6,134 nt of DNA. It comes from Anaerolineales bacterium (lineage in GTDB: Bacteria; Chloroflexota; Anaerolineae; Anaerolineales; Villigracilaceae). Below are positions 1 through 6,134 of the stretch, one piece after another. The stretch's first letter is position 1. Each line of letters begins with the position of its first letter. The notes below the pieces were generated by a model. It was not told the DNA's origin. It made no database searches and saw only the letters and a program-made list of their open reading frames with translations. Location of the stretch: positions 1-6,134 of the forward strand of contig JAOZOM010000109.1 of NCBI GenBank assembly GCA_029933275.1. The letters run 5' to 3'. The translations under genes were made by a program, and so were the position numbers.

Positions 1-1189
1 CCGCACGCCGATTGGCAATTTTCGCGGATCGCTTGCTCCCATCCGTCCCGATGATTTAGCCGCAATTGCGCTAAAAGCCATCGTTGAGCGTACTGGCATT
101 GACCCCGCCCTCGTTGAGGAGGTCTATCTCGGATGCGCCAACCAAGCGGGCGAAGATAACCGCAACGTGGCGCGCATGGCGACTCTGCTCGCTGATTTCC
201 CCGTTGAAGTCGCTGCCGTGACTTTCAATCGGCTCTGCGCCTCGGGGCTGAACGCCGTCAATCAGGCGGCGCGCGCCATCAAAGTCGGCGAAGGCGATAT
301 TTTCATCGCGGGCGGTGTTGAGTCAATGACGCGTGGTCCATTTGCTGTAGGCAAACCCGAAATGGGCTATCCCTACGGCAACCAGACGATGTGGGATACA
401 GCGTTTGGCTGGCGTTTTCCGCACCCAAAAATGAAAGAAGTTTATGGGACAGATGCGATGGGCATCACCGCCGAAAATTTGCAGGAATTCGGACATATTT
501 CTCGCGAAGAACAGGATGCCTTTGCGCTACGCTCTCATATTCGAGCTGTTTCCGCTATAGATGACGGGAGATTTGCCGAGGAGATTTGTCCCGTTTCCAT
601 TCCTCAGCGAAAAGCAGACCCCATTATCTTCGACACCGATGAACGCCCTCGGCGTGGCACGACAATGGAAAAGCTCGCCAAATTACGCCCCGCCTTCAAA
701 AAAGATGGCTCTGTCACCGCAGGGAATTCATCTGGTCTAAATGACGGCTCTTCTGCCATTTTGATTATGAGCGCGGAAAAAGCGGATGAACTTGGTCTCA
801 AACCAATGGCACGGATTATCAGCTCTGCCGCGGCGGGCGTAGAGCCGCGCACGATGGGTATGGGACCCGTCCCCGCGACGCGAAAAGCTCTCAAACGCGC
901 CGGTTTGACCCTCGATGAGATTGGCTTAATTGAGTTGAACGAAGCCTTTGCTGTCCAATCTCTCGCCGTGATGCGTGAATTGGGGATGAACCCCGATATT
1001 GTGAACGTCAACGGCGGTGCGGTCGCCTTGGGACATCCGCTGGGATGCTCAGGGGCGCGTATCTTGACGACTTTATTACACGAAATGAAACGGCGCGCAC
1101 CGCAAGAGAAGAAACCTTATTACGGTTTGGCGACTCTCTGCGTTGGCGTGGGGCAGGGCGAGGCAACTGTGATCGAGTGGATTGGGTAA
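1..1189 (+). CDS. Thiolase (acetyl-CoA C-acyltransferase, PcaF-like), 5' partial
   Basis: The enzyme catalyses CoA-dependent cleavage or condensation of 3-oxoacyl-CoA in the cytoplasm. The reading frame is open from nt 2, starting RTPIGNFRGSLAPIRPDDL, which is the usual thiolase N-terminus, so the gene begins before the window. The GTG at 167 is internal and not the start. 395 residues are visible; about 11 are missing, judging from the nucleophile position in PcaF. Visible catalytic motifs are the nucleophilic Cys in LCASGLNAV (nt 236-238), NEAFA (Asn at 938-940), the His of GHPLG (1034-1036) and the second Cys in CVGVGQG (1139-1141). The segments WDTAFGWRF, ENL...ISREEQDAFALRS and TTMEKLAKLRPAFKKDGSVTAGN resemble 3-oxoadipyl-CoA thiolases (PcaF/PaaJ) more than biosynthetic acetoacetyl-CoA thiolases, but substrate cannot be fixed from sequence alone. 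A fatty acid beta-oxidation thiolase is the alternative. About five extra residues (around APQEKK) lie between the His and the last Cys compared with PcaF. No terminator is visible after the stop. Confidence 0.95.
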   Translation, partial: RTPIGNFRGSLAPIRPDDLAAIALKAIVERTGIDPALVEEVYLGCANQAGEDNRNVARMATLLADFPVEVAAVTFNRLCASGLNAVNQAARAIKVGEGDIFIAGGVESMTRGPFAVGKPEMGYPYGNQTMWDTAFGWRFPHPKMKEVYGTDAMGITAENLQEFGHISREEQDAFALRSHIRAVSAIDDGRFAEEICPVSIPQRKADPIIFDTDERPRRGTTMEKLAKLRPAFKKDGSVTAGNSSGLNDGSSAILIMSAEKADELGLKPMARIISSAAAGVEPRTMGMGPVPATRKALKRAGLTLDEIGLIELNEAFAVQSLAVMRELGMNPDIVNVNGGAVALGHPLGCSGARILTTLLHEMKRRAPQEKKPYYGLATLCVGVGQGEATVIEWIG

Positions 1190-1239
1190 AAGGGTTGAAA
1201 AACGGCTCAAACTGTGTAATCTGCGGATGTGTATATATT

Positions 1240-2373
1240 ATGAAAAAAACGATATTAATTCTCACCCTCCTCCTCGTTAGCTGTGCGCCCGCGCCTCATG
1301 CACCAGCAGAGCGAAGTGCAGAAAGTGTGCCGAGCGCACAAATCCCTGCCGCTACGCCGACCGCGGAGCCGAGCTTCGAAATTGTCTCTGCACCGGCTTT
1401 AACCCAAGTCGAAATGCTCGATGAGCAAAATGGATGGGCGCAAGCCGAGGGTCTCGTTCTGCGTACCGAAGATGGAGGCGAGAACTGGCTCAACATCACA
1501 CCATCCGATATTTTGGGTGATCCCGCCTACGCTGAATCCTTTTTCTTAGACGCGCAAACCGGCTGGGTTTTGCTCCAAGACCTCGATAAACCCACCTACG
1601 GAGTCATTTATCGCACTACCGATGGCGGAAAAACTTGGCTTTGGCGAAATACACCTTTCGGGCGTTCCCAAATCAATTTTCTGGATGTCGAAAATGGCTA
1701 CGCACTCACCGATTTGGGTGCGGCGGCTGGCTCAATGGGCGTGTCGATTTGGGTTACAAACAACGGCGGAGGCGATTTCAACCGCGTTTTCCTCCACGAA
1801 CCCGGTCTTGATAATAGCCTCCCCCTCAGCGGGGTGAAAAATGGTTTTGATTTTATCGATTCGCAAAATGGCTGGATTGCAGGCACTGTCCCCCAAGATG
1901 GATTTATCTGGTTCTATCGAACGCGAAATGGGGGATTTTCTTGGGAGCTTCAGGATTTAGCGATGCCCTCCGGCTATGAGAATTACCAAACATCGGCGGA
2001 TGCGCCCCTTTTCTTTGACGGGGGGCTGGGGTTGCTCCCCGTGCATCTTTTTGGCGAAAAAAGCGGATTTGTTTTCTACCGAACCAAAGACCGCGGCGAA
2101 ACTTGGCAGGCGACTACCCCTCTCCCCATGCGCGGCGGAGAATATGCGCTCCTTTCTGCCAATGAAATCATCCTTTGGGATGGCTTTGGCATAATCTACT
2201 CAACCGACAACGGCGGAGAAACTTGGAGTGAATCTTCTACCGATTGGCAACCTGCCGATTCCCTTCGCAAACTGGATTTTGTCTCATCCACGCGCGGCTG
2301 GGCGTTGGTCGGCTTTGACCTCTATCGCACTGATGACGGTGGCTCGACTTGGGAGAAGTTGGGCGAAGAATAA
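1240..2373 (+). CDS. Lipoprotein with seven Asp-box (BNR) repeats, predicted seven-bladed beta-propeller
   Basis: The 377-residue product is predicted to be exported and lipid-anchored outside the cytoplasmic membrane. The N-terminus MKKTILILTLLLVSC is a lipoprotein signal peptide with lipobox L12-V13-S14-C15, followed by a Pro/Ala/Ser-rich linker to about residue 45. The rest has seven repeating units of the form F-x-D-x-x-x-G-W-A...Y-R-T-x-D-G-G-x-T-W. Asp boxes start near residues 76, 126, 173, 228, 282, 322 and 364. The fold is that of BNR/sialidase-type and Ycf48/HCF136-like propellers. No sialidase catalytic residues (FRIP motif, Arg triad) are seen, so a binding or assembly role is more likely than glycosidase activity; the ligand is unknown. 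I chose ATG 1240 over an in-frame ATG at 1045 because it gives a perfect signal peptide and avoids overlap with the thiolase. No good Shine-Dalgarno precedes it; GGA at 1225-1227 is distant. It follows the thiolase by 50 bp. Confidence 0.88.
   Translation: MKKTILILTLLLVSCAPAPHAPAERSAESVPSAQIPAATPTAEPSFEIVSAPALTQVEMLDEQNGWAQAEGLVLRTEDGGENWLNITPSDILGDPAYAESFFLDAQTGWVLLQDLDKPTYGVIYRTTDGGKTWLWRNTPFGRSQINFLDVENGYALTDLGAAAGSMGVSIWVTNNGGGDFNRVFLHEPGLDNSLPLSGVKNGFDFIDSQNGWIAGTVPQDGFIWFYRTRNGGFSWELQDLAMPSGYENYQTSADAPLFFDGGLGLLPVHLFGEKSGFVFYRTKDRGETWQATTPLPMRGGEYALLSANEIILWDGFGIIYSTDNGGETWSESSTDWQPADSLRKLDFVSSTRGWALVGFDLYRTDDGGSTWEKLGEE
1465..2352 (+). repeat. Seven Asp-box repeats inside the lipoprotein gene
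   Basis: In-frame degenerate repeats with the core (S/T)-x-D-x-G-x-T-W occur at lipoprotein residues 76-83 (TEDGGENW), 126-133 (TTDGGKTW), 173-180 (TNNGGGDF), 228-235 (TRNGGFSW), 282-289 (TKDRGETW), 321-329 (STDNGGETW) and 364-371 (TDDGGSTW). Spacing is about 40-55 residues, the size of one propeller blade. The third copy is the most decayed: Asp is replaced by Asn and the Trp by Phe. At DNA level several copies share GGCGGAxAAACTTGG-like stretches. Confidence 0.85.
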
Positions 2374-2391
2374 TTTAAGCCCTCATTCTAA

Positions 2392-2414
2392 CCTTCCCCT
2401 ATTTGGGGGGAAGG
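2392..2414. repeat. GC-rich palindrome, REP-like or degenerate hairpin
   Basis: CCTTCCCC (2392-2399) pairs perfectly with GGGGAAGG (2407-2414) around a 7-nt loop. It sits 18 bases after the lipoprotein stop and is preceded by CCCTCATTCTAA and followed by CCTCTCCC. This C-rich plus G-rich arrangement resembles dispersed intergenic palindromes seen in many bacterial genomes. No T-run follows the stem (CATAAATCC comes next), so it is not a canonical intrinsic terminator. It may still slow polymerase or protect the upstream mRNA 3' end. Family membership cannot be shown from a single copy. Confidence 0.5.
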
Positions 2415-2429
2415 CATAAATCCTCTCCC

Positions 2430-2458
2430 TTGAGAAAAAACCTTCGGAGCGAGAAAAT
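2430..2458 (+). promoter_or_regulatory. Weak candidate sigma70-type promoter for the membrane-protein genes
   Basis: TTGAGA (2430-2435, five of six matches to the -35 consensus) is followed after 17 bases by GAAAAT (2453-2458, four of six matches to the -10 consensus). Transcription would begin near 2465, only a few bases before the ATG at 2471. That would give a nearly leaderless mRNA, consistent with the absence of a Shine-Dalgarno there. In AT-rich spacer DNA such matches arise easily by chance. Confidence 0.22.
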
Positions 2459-2470
2459 TTCGCACAATAA

Positions 2471-4264
2471 ATGAAAAAAAACACCCCAGTGAGTCTTCCT
2501 CTGCGAATCCTTCTTGTCCATCTCGGATTGATGGCGTTGATGGGATTTGTCACCATTGCGACTTTATTAAAAGAACCCTCGCAAAGTGGCGGCTTTCTGG
2601 GCTTTTCTTTAGGACGCTGGGCGATTTTATTCGCCAATTTACTAATTGTTGGTGTTTTGCTTTTTACCTTTTTCAAAATGCTGAAAAATCAAGCGGGGAA
2701 ATGGGAAAACTGGCTAAAAAACGAAAAATATTTATTCCTGCTATTCTATTCATCTCTCTTTCTCTTTGCTTTTTCTCTTCCCGCCGCGTTGGGTAAAATC
2801 CCCGCTTTGCGTTATTTTACCTACTTTGGGCGAATCCAACCCTCGCTGAACTGGTTGGCGTTTTCCAGCGGGATGACCTCGTTAACTCTGCTGGTTGTCT
2901 TGCATCATTCCATTTATCGTTGGGCGCGGCAATTTTTCCCGCAGAGAAAACCCGCACAAGAAAAAACTAACTTCACAAAATCGCAGAGATTGTTAATTTT
3001 AGGCATTCTTGCGCTCTACCTTAGCCTTCAAATCGTCAGCTTTTTACAAGTACGCGAGGCAAAATGGCTACCAGATAGCATTGATTATATTTTCCCTGCA
3101 GAAACCTACGCGTGGAGTAATCCCGGTTTATGGACGCATACAAAACCTTGGGGAACGGCGATTTTCTATAAATTAATCGGCACCTCCCCTTTGACGATAG
3201 ATTTAATTCAGACTTTGCTCTCGACCTTCGCTTGGCTCTCTTTGGCTTGGATTTTTAGCCGCATCACGCGTGACCGCCGCTTGCGAATCGCTTCATTTGC
3301 TTTTATTCTCGGCTTTAGCCTCTCGCCCCCAATCCAAATGTGGAATCATATCATCCAGAGCGAGTCGCTTTCTCTTTCGCTGATGGTGCTGATTATTGCG
3401 GTCTGGTTATCTCTCTTAGAAAAATGGCAATGGAAAAGTTTTATTCTCTTAACCCTTCTCTTTGCGTGGTGGATAGGGACCAGAGAAAGCAACCTCTATC
3501 TCAGTTTGCTGATTGCCGCGATTCTAATTCTTGTGGGAGCATTCTACAAAAAACAACGTTTTTACTGGCTATTTGCGATTCTTCTTATTCTTTTTAGCTA
3601 TAAGAATATGCAAATTTCAAAAACCCTGACCATGCCGCGTTGGTATTATCCCCTGACCAATATTGTCCTTAATCGCATTTTGCCGGACGAGGAATTTCTC
3701 GGGTTTTTTGAAGAGGCGGGGATGCCTGTCTCGCCGGAGTTGCTCAACTTAAGCGGAGGTTTTGCCGATAGTAACGATTTCGCTGTTTTCAACAGTGCCG
3801 CTTTAAACGATGTGGAGAGTTGGTTATATGAAAAAGGAAAAATGGTTTACATCCGCTTTTTGATCGCACACCCGATATATACGCTGACATCTCCCTGGGA
3901 GAATAGTAAAAAAATGCTTACTCCGGATAATATCCCAGAATATGCACCAGAGCAGTATCAACCTCCGTTGGGATGGTTATTTGGTAATTTTTTCTACCCC
4001 GATTCTCTTTGGCTTTTGCTTCTTCTCGCGTTGTTGACGCTGGTTACCGCGATTAAGGTTTTTCCTTTGCTTAATATCCCCGTTACTTGGCTTTTGTTGA
4101 CCTCGCTTGCCTTATTCTTTCCCCACTTCTATCTCGTTTGGCACGGGGACGCGTTGGAAGTGGGCAGACATGCTGTCCAAGTCAGTGTACAATTGCGCCT
4201 TAGTTTATGGTTGCTCCTTTTCGTAGCTCTTGACAAACTGAAGCTAAAAAAACATGCCATTTAA
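2471..4264 (+). CDS. Uncharacterised 14-helix membrane protein, GT-C glycosyltransferase-like (first paralog)
   Basis: I do not recognise a named family. The 597-residue product has about 14 predicted membrane helices, near residues 11-31, 48-68, 87-107, 128-148, 173-193, 244-263, 271-290, 297-316, 322-338, 341-358, 364-380, 511-528, 533-553 and 570-588. Lys/Arg-rich loops (69-86, 149-172, 264-270, 359-364, C-terminal KLKLKKH) place both termini in the cytoplasm. Conserved polar motifs then fall outside: R195-E-A...D202...Y206 after helix 5, W291-N-H...S297-E-S, R338-E-S-N-L-Y, a loop at 381-510 with RILPDEEFL...GMP, and W557-H-G-D-A...R566-H before helix 14. An acidic residue in the first outer loop of a multi-helix core is typical of GT-C enzymes using polyprenyl-phosphate sugars, so a cell-surface glycosyltransferase is a reasonable inference; a flippase or polymerase remains possible. 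A TAA directly precedes ATG 2471, so no upstream in-frame extension exists. There is no clear Shine-Dalgarno; GGAG at 2446-2449 is too far. Confidence 0.85.
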   Translation: MKKNTPVSLPLRILLVHLGLMALMGFVTIATLLKEPSQSGGFLGFSLGRWAILFANLLIVGVLLFTFFKMLKNQAGKWENWLKNEKYLFLLFYSSLFLFAFSLPAALGKIPALRYFTYFGRIQPSLNWLAFSSGMTSLTLLVVLHHSIYRWARQFFPQRKPAQEKTNFTKSQRLLILGILALYLSLQIVSFLQVREAKWLPDSIDYIFPAETYAWSNPGLWTHTKPWGTAIFYKLIGTSPLTIDLIQTLLSTFAWLSLAWIFSRITRDRRLRIASFAFILGFSLSPPIQMWNHIIQSESLSLSLMVLIIAVWLSLLEKWQWKSFILLTLLFAWWIGTRESNLYLSLLIAAILILVGAFYKKQRFYWLFAILLILFSYKNMQISKTLTMPRWYYPLTNIVLNRILPDEEFLGFFEEAGMPVSPELLNLSGGFADSNDFAVFNSAALNDVESWLYEKGKMVYIRFLIAHPIYTLTSPWENSKKMLTPDNIPEYAPEQYQPPLGWLFGNFFYPDSLWLLLLLALLTLVTAIKVFPLLNIPVTWLLLTSLALFFPHFYLVWHGDALEVGRHAVQVSVQLRLSLWLLLFVALDKLKLKKHAI

Positions 4265-6080
4265 ATCTTTTCTCAATCAGGCAATGAACCCATATCCGAA
4301 GGACAAAAAAGCTACCGTTCTTTTTTCCCTTCGATTTCTCTTTTTAATTCTTTTAGAGGGTTTGGGCGTATTGATATGGCTTATGCTAGAGCCTTCTGAG
4401 CCGCAAAGCCGATTTTTCCTCCTCTATTCTTTAGAACGCTGGGGATTGGTTTTAGCCAATCTCGGATTCATCTTTTTTATCTTATTTCTCTTATGGGGAA
4501 TAAAAGAAAAAACGCGGTGGTTTGATTCCTGTTTAGATCATGTGAAAAAAGAAAAATATGTAGGGATATTGCTGTTTTTTCTAATTGCCCTCTTTTTCCT
4601 GACGATAGGGTTAATCACCTCTCTTCAAGGTAAATTTCCGGCGTATTATCTGGAATTACGTCCTCTTTTGTTCTTGGCTGTAATGTCCATTGCCCAGTTA
4701 TTATTTTTTTATCTTATTGAGACGCGGCATATTTTAGCGGAGATGATTCGGACGTATTTTCCTGTAAACGAAGAGATTCAAATATACCCCATAAACTCAA
4801 AAAGAATCTTAATCATCCTCGCTGGAATTTCATTTATATATCTATTCTTCCAAATTCAGGTTTATTTGAATATTCGAGAAGCCGCTCATTTAGGAGATAC
4901 AACGAGCTATCTCGAAGGAGCGAGCTTTAGCTTAAACGATCCCGCGTTTTTTAGAGAAAGACGACCCTGGGGAATTGCTTTGGCATATAAGGTTTTAGGG
5001 CGTTCATTAGCCGCTATTGATTTTGCACAGGTTTTTGTTTCCACTTTGGCGTGGTTATCATTGGCTTGTTTTTTTAGCCGATCTCTCAGAGAGGGGTGGG
5101 CAAAGGTGGTTAGCTTTCTCGTCATTTTAGGATTCAGTTTCCACCCTGTTGTGCAGGTTTGGAATCATTCCGCCCTTAGCGAATCTTTTACGATTTCATT
5201 CACGATTCTCATCCTCGCATTTTTAATCGCTATTATGCAGGAATGGCAAAAAGGGAAATTTATTGCGCTCCTTTTTTTGTTTGTTTTTTGGATGAGCGTA
5301 CACGAGGTCAATTTATATATCGGACTTCTTGTCGCGATTGCGTTCCTAGTCTTTGGCGCGTTTAAAAAAGATTCTCGTTTTTTGTGGGTGTTCAGCGTGC
5401 TTATCGGCATTGTTTTTGTTGTCAATTATCAGCTATCGTCAGCCTACGCGTTGCCTCGCTGGGGATTGCCTCTAGCAGAGGTGGTGACAAAGCGCATCTT
5501 ACCTAACGAAGAATTCTTAAATTTCTTTGCAGAAGAAGGGATGCCTCTCAACCCTGCCTTGATGGCATTGAGCGGAGAGTGGGCTAATTCGAGAAATTAT
5601 GTCGTTGTTAATAATCCCGACCTCAAGCCTTTTTCAGAATGGTTATTTGCTGATGGAAAAAGAGTTTATACTAAGTTTTTGCTGACCCATCCCCTTTATG
5701 CGATCACAGCCCCTTTAGAAGACATCGAACCTTCATTGGCTTCCAGTTTTGAAGAAATGGTTCCGAAATATACACCTGCATTACCGAATCCAATTAACGA
5801 ATTCTTTTATCCAATTCGATTTTTCTGGCTCTGTTTTTGGACATCCCTTGTGATTGTCTTTTTCACCTTTACCAGAAATTTTAGAGGCAATAACAAAACT
5901 TTTTGGGTAGTTTTTATATTTTGGCTAATTTCCACTCCCTATTTATACCTCACTTGGCATGGCGATGCGCATAGTGTTGTGAGGCATGTTGTGATAGCAA
6001 ATATCCAATTCCATTTGGGAATATGGTTGGTTTTACTCATCAACCTTAATGGAGTAGGTAAACAAAAAAAGAGAAACTAA
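4254..6080 (+). CDS. Uncharacterised 14-helix membrane protein, GT-C glycosyltransferase-like (second paralog)
   Basis: The 608-residue product is a tandem paralog of the preceding gene, with about 40% identity by eye over the C-terminal 400 residues and less in the first four helices. Helices lie near 24-44, 62-82, 102-123, 136-156, 184-205, 255-274, 284-303, 310-328, 335-350, 353-370, 376-393, 521-540, 549-567 and 582-598, with the same inside/outside pattern. Shared motifs are R208-E-A...D215...Y219, RRPWG (236-240), STLAWLSLA (263-271), WNH (303-305) with SES (309-311), E351-V-N-L-Y, RILPNEEFL (414-422) in the large outer loop 394-520, and W568-H-G-D-A...R577-H. The function inferred is as for its partner: a possible outer-face glycosyl or lipid-linked transferase, unproven. 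The chosen ATG overlaps the upstream gene by 11 bp, which suits translational coupling. An internal ATG at 4284 (residue 11) is an equally plausible start, since alignment to the paralog begins around residue 18. Base composition is visibly AT-richer than in the thiolase gene. Confidence 0.85.
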   Translation: MPFKSFLNQAMNPYPKDKKATVLFSLRFLFLILLEGLGVLIWLMLEPSEPQSRFFLLYSLERWGLVLANLGFIFFILFLLWGIKEKTRWFDSCLDHVKKEKYVGILLFFLIALFFLTIGLITSLQGKFPAYYLELRPLLFLAVMSIAQLLFFYLIETRHILAEMIRTYFPVNEEIQIYPINSKRILIILAGISFIYLFFQIQVYLNIREAAHLGDTTSYLEGASFSLNDPAFFRERRPWGIALAYKVLGRSLAAIDFAQVFVSTLAWLSLACFFSRSLREGWAKVVSFLVILGFSFHPVVQVWNHSALSESFTISFTILILAFLIAIMQEWQKGKFIALLFLFVFWMSVHEVNLYIGLLVAIAFLVFGAFKKDSRFLWVFSVLIGIVFVVNYQLSSAYALPRWGLPLAEVVTKRILPNEEFLNFFAEEGMPLNPALMALSGEWANSRNYVVVNNPDLKPFSEWLFADGKRVYTKFLLTHPLYAITAPLEDIEPSLASSFEEMVPKYTPALPNPINEFFYPIRFFWLCFWTSLVIVFFTFTRNFRGNNKTFWVVFIFWLISTPYLYLTWHGDAHSVVRHVVIANIQFHLGIWLVLLINLNGVGKQKKRN

Positions 6081-6134
6081 TGAAATATGAACCCGTTATC
6101 GGACTAGAAGTCCACGTTGAATTGGCGACCAAAT
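6080..6134 (+). CDS. gatB: Aspartyl/glutamyl-tRNA amidotransferase subunit B, 3' partial
   Basis: Only 18 codons are visible, reading MKYEPVIGLEVHVELATK. This matches the highly conserved GatB N-terminus (YExVIGLEVHxxLxTKSK). GatB is the tRNA-binding, kinase-like subunit of the GatCAB complex. The complex converts misacylated Glu-tRNA(Gln) and/or Asp-tRNA(Asn) into Gln-tRNA(Gln) and Asn-tRNA(Asn) in the cytoplasm, using ammonia passed from GatA. The start ATG shares its A with the TAA stop of the upstream membrane-protein gene (TAATG), so translation is probably coupled. An AAGAGA stretch ending five bases upstream is a weak Shine-Dalgarno inside the end of that gene. Most of the gene lies beyond the window, so intactness cannot be judged. 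Confidence 0.93.
   Translation, partial: MKYEPVIGLEVHVELATK

Noticed and set aside
167..169. GTG at 167 as the thiolase start
   Set aside because: The same frame is open to the window edge and encodes the conserved thiolase N-terminus upstream, so this codon is an internal Val.
1195..1220. TTGAAA (1195) and TGTAAT (1215) as a promoter for the lipoprotein
   Set aside because: The spacer is only 14 bases, too short for a normal sigma70 promoter; other pairings are poorer.
1045..1239. In-frame N-terminal extension of the lipoprotein from ATG 1045
   Set aside because: It overlaps the last 145 bases of the thiolase in another frame and would bury the lipoprotein signal peptide in the middle of the protein.
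604..1265. Minus-strand open frames opposite the thiolase (604-1011 and 1008-1265)
   Set aside because: They have no recognisable domain and lie antisense to strongly conserved thiolase sequence; they are shadows of its GC-rich codon pattern.
1465..2352. Sialidase activity for the Asp-box protein
   Set aside because: Asp boxes are structural and occur in many non-enzymatic propellers; no FRIP motif or catalytic Arg/Glu/Tyr set is visible.
2392..2414. Rho-independent terminator after the lipoprotein
   Set aside because: The stem is strong but no U-tract follows, so it is listed as a palindromic repeat.
4907..5425. Minus-strand open frames opposite the second membrane protein
   Set aside because: They are low-complexity, basic translations with no start signal or motif, opposite a convincing gene.
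1..6134. Defence, phage, mobile-element or CRISPR system
   Set aside because: There are no direct-repeat arrays, transposase, integrase, nuclease or toxin-antitoxin signatures on either strand.

Overview
The window looks like an ordinary bacterial chromosome segment with every gene on the + strand. It holds the end of a thiolase gene, a lipoprotein with a beta-propeller, two tandem paralogous polytopic membrane proteins, and the first codons of gatB. I see no rRNA, tRNA, CRISPR array, transposase or phage gene. The gene set (PcaF-like thiolase, secreted Asp-box lipoprotein, large unnamed membrane proteins with GT-C-like features, GatB) and the C-rich palindromic spacer suggest an environmental bacterium. 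Chloroflexota (Anaerolineae-like) is my best guess, but it rests on general resemblance and not on a marker gene.

Layout: 1-1189 is a thiolase lacking only about 11 N-terminal residues, with all catalytic motifs intact. 1240-2373 is a lipoprotein with seven Asp-box (BNR) repeats, one per predicted blade of a seven-bladed propeller. 2374-2470 is a short spacer with a strong GC-rich palindrome that looks like a degenerate REP-type repeat, plus a weak possible promoter. 2471-4264 and 4254-6080 are two paralogs of about 600 residues, overlapping by 11 bp and each predicted to have about 14 membrane helices. 6080 to the window end is the start of gatB, which shares one base with the preceding stop codon (TAATG).

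The most interesting part is the pair of membrane proteins. By eye they are about 40% identical over the last 400 residues. When the helices are laid out by the positive-inside rule, every conserved polar motif falls on the outer face: REA..(L)xD...Y, WNH...SES, E-(S/V)-N-L-Y, a loop of about 130 residues with RILP(D/N)EEFL, and a terminal WHGDAxxVxRH. This resembles the plan of GT-C glycosyltransferases, which use lipid-phosphate sugar donors at the outer face, but I do not recognise a named family. They are best read as an undescribed, GT-C-like membrane enzyme family that has duplicated in tandem.

Functionally the genes do not form an obvious pathway. The thiolase belongs to acyl-CoA or aromatic degradation and gatB to tRNA-dependent amidation. 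The two membrane proteins and gatB are packed closely enough to be one transcription unit with translational coupling. The lipoprotein may or may not belong to it, because the palindromic spacer lies between.
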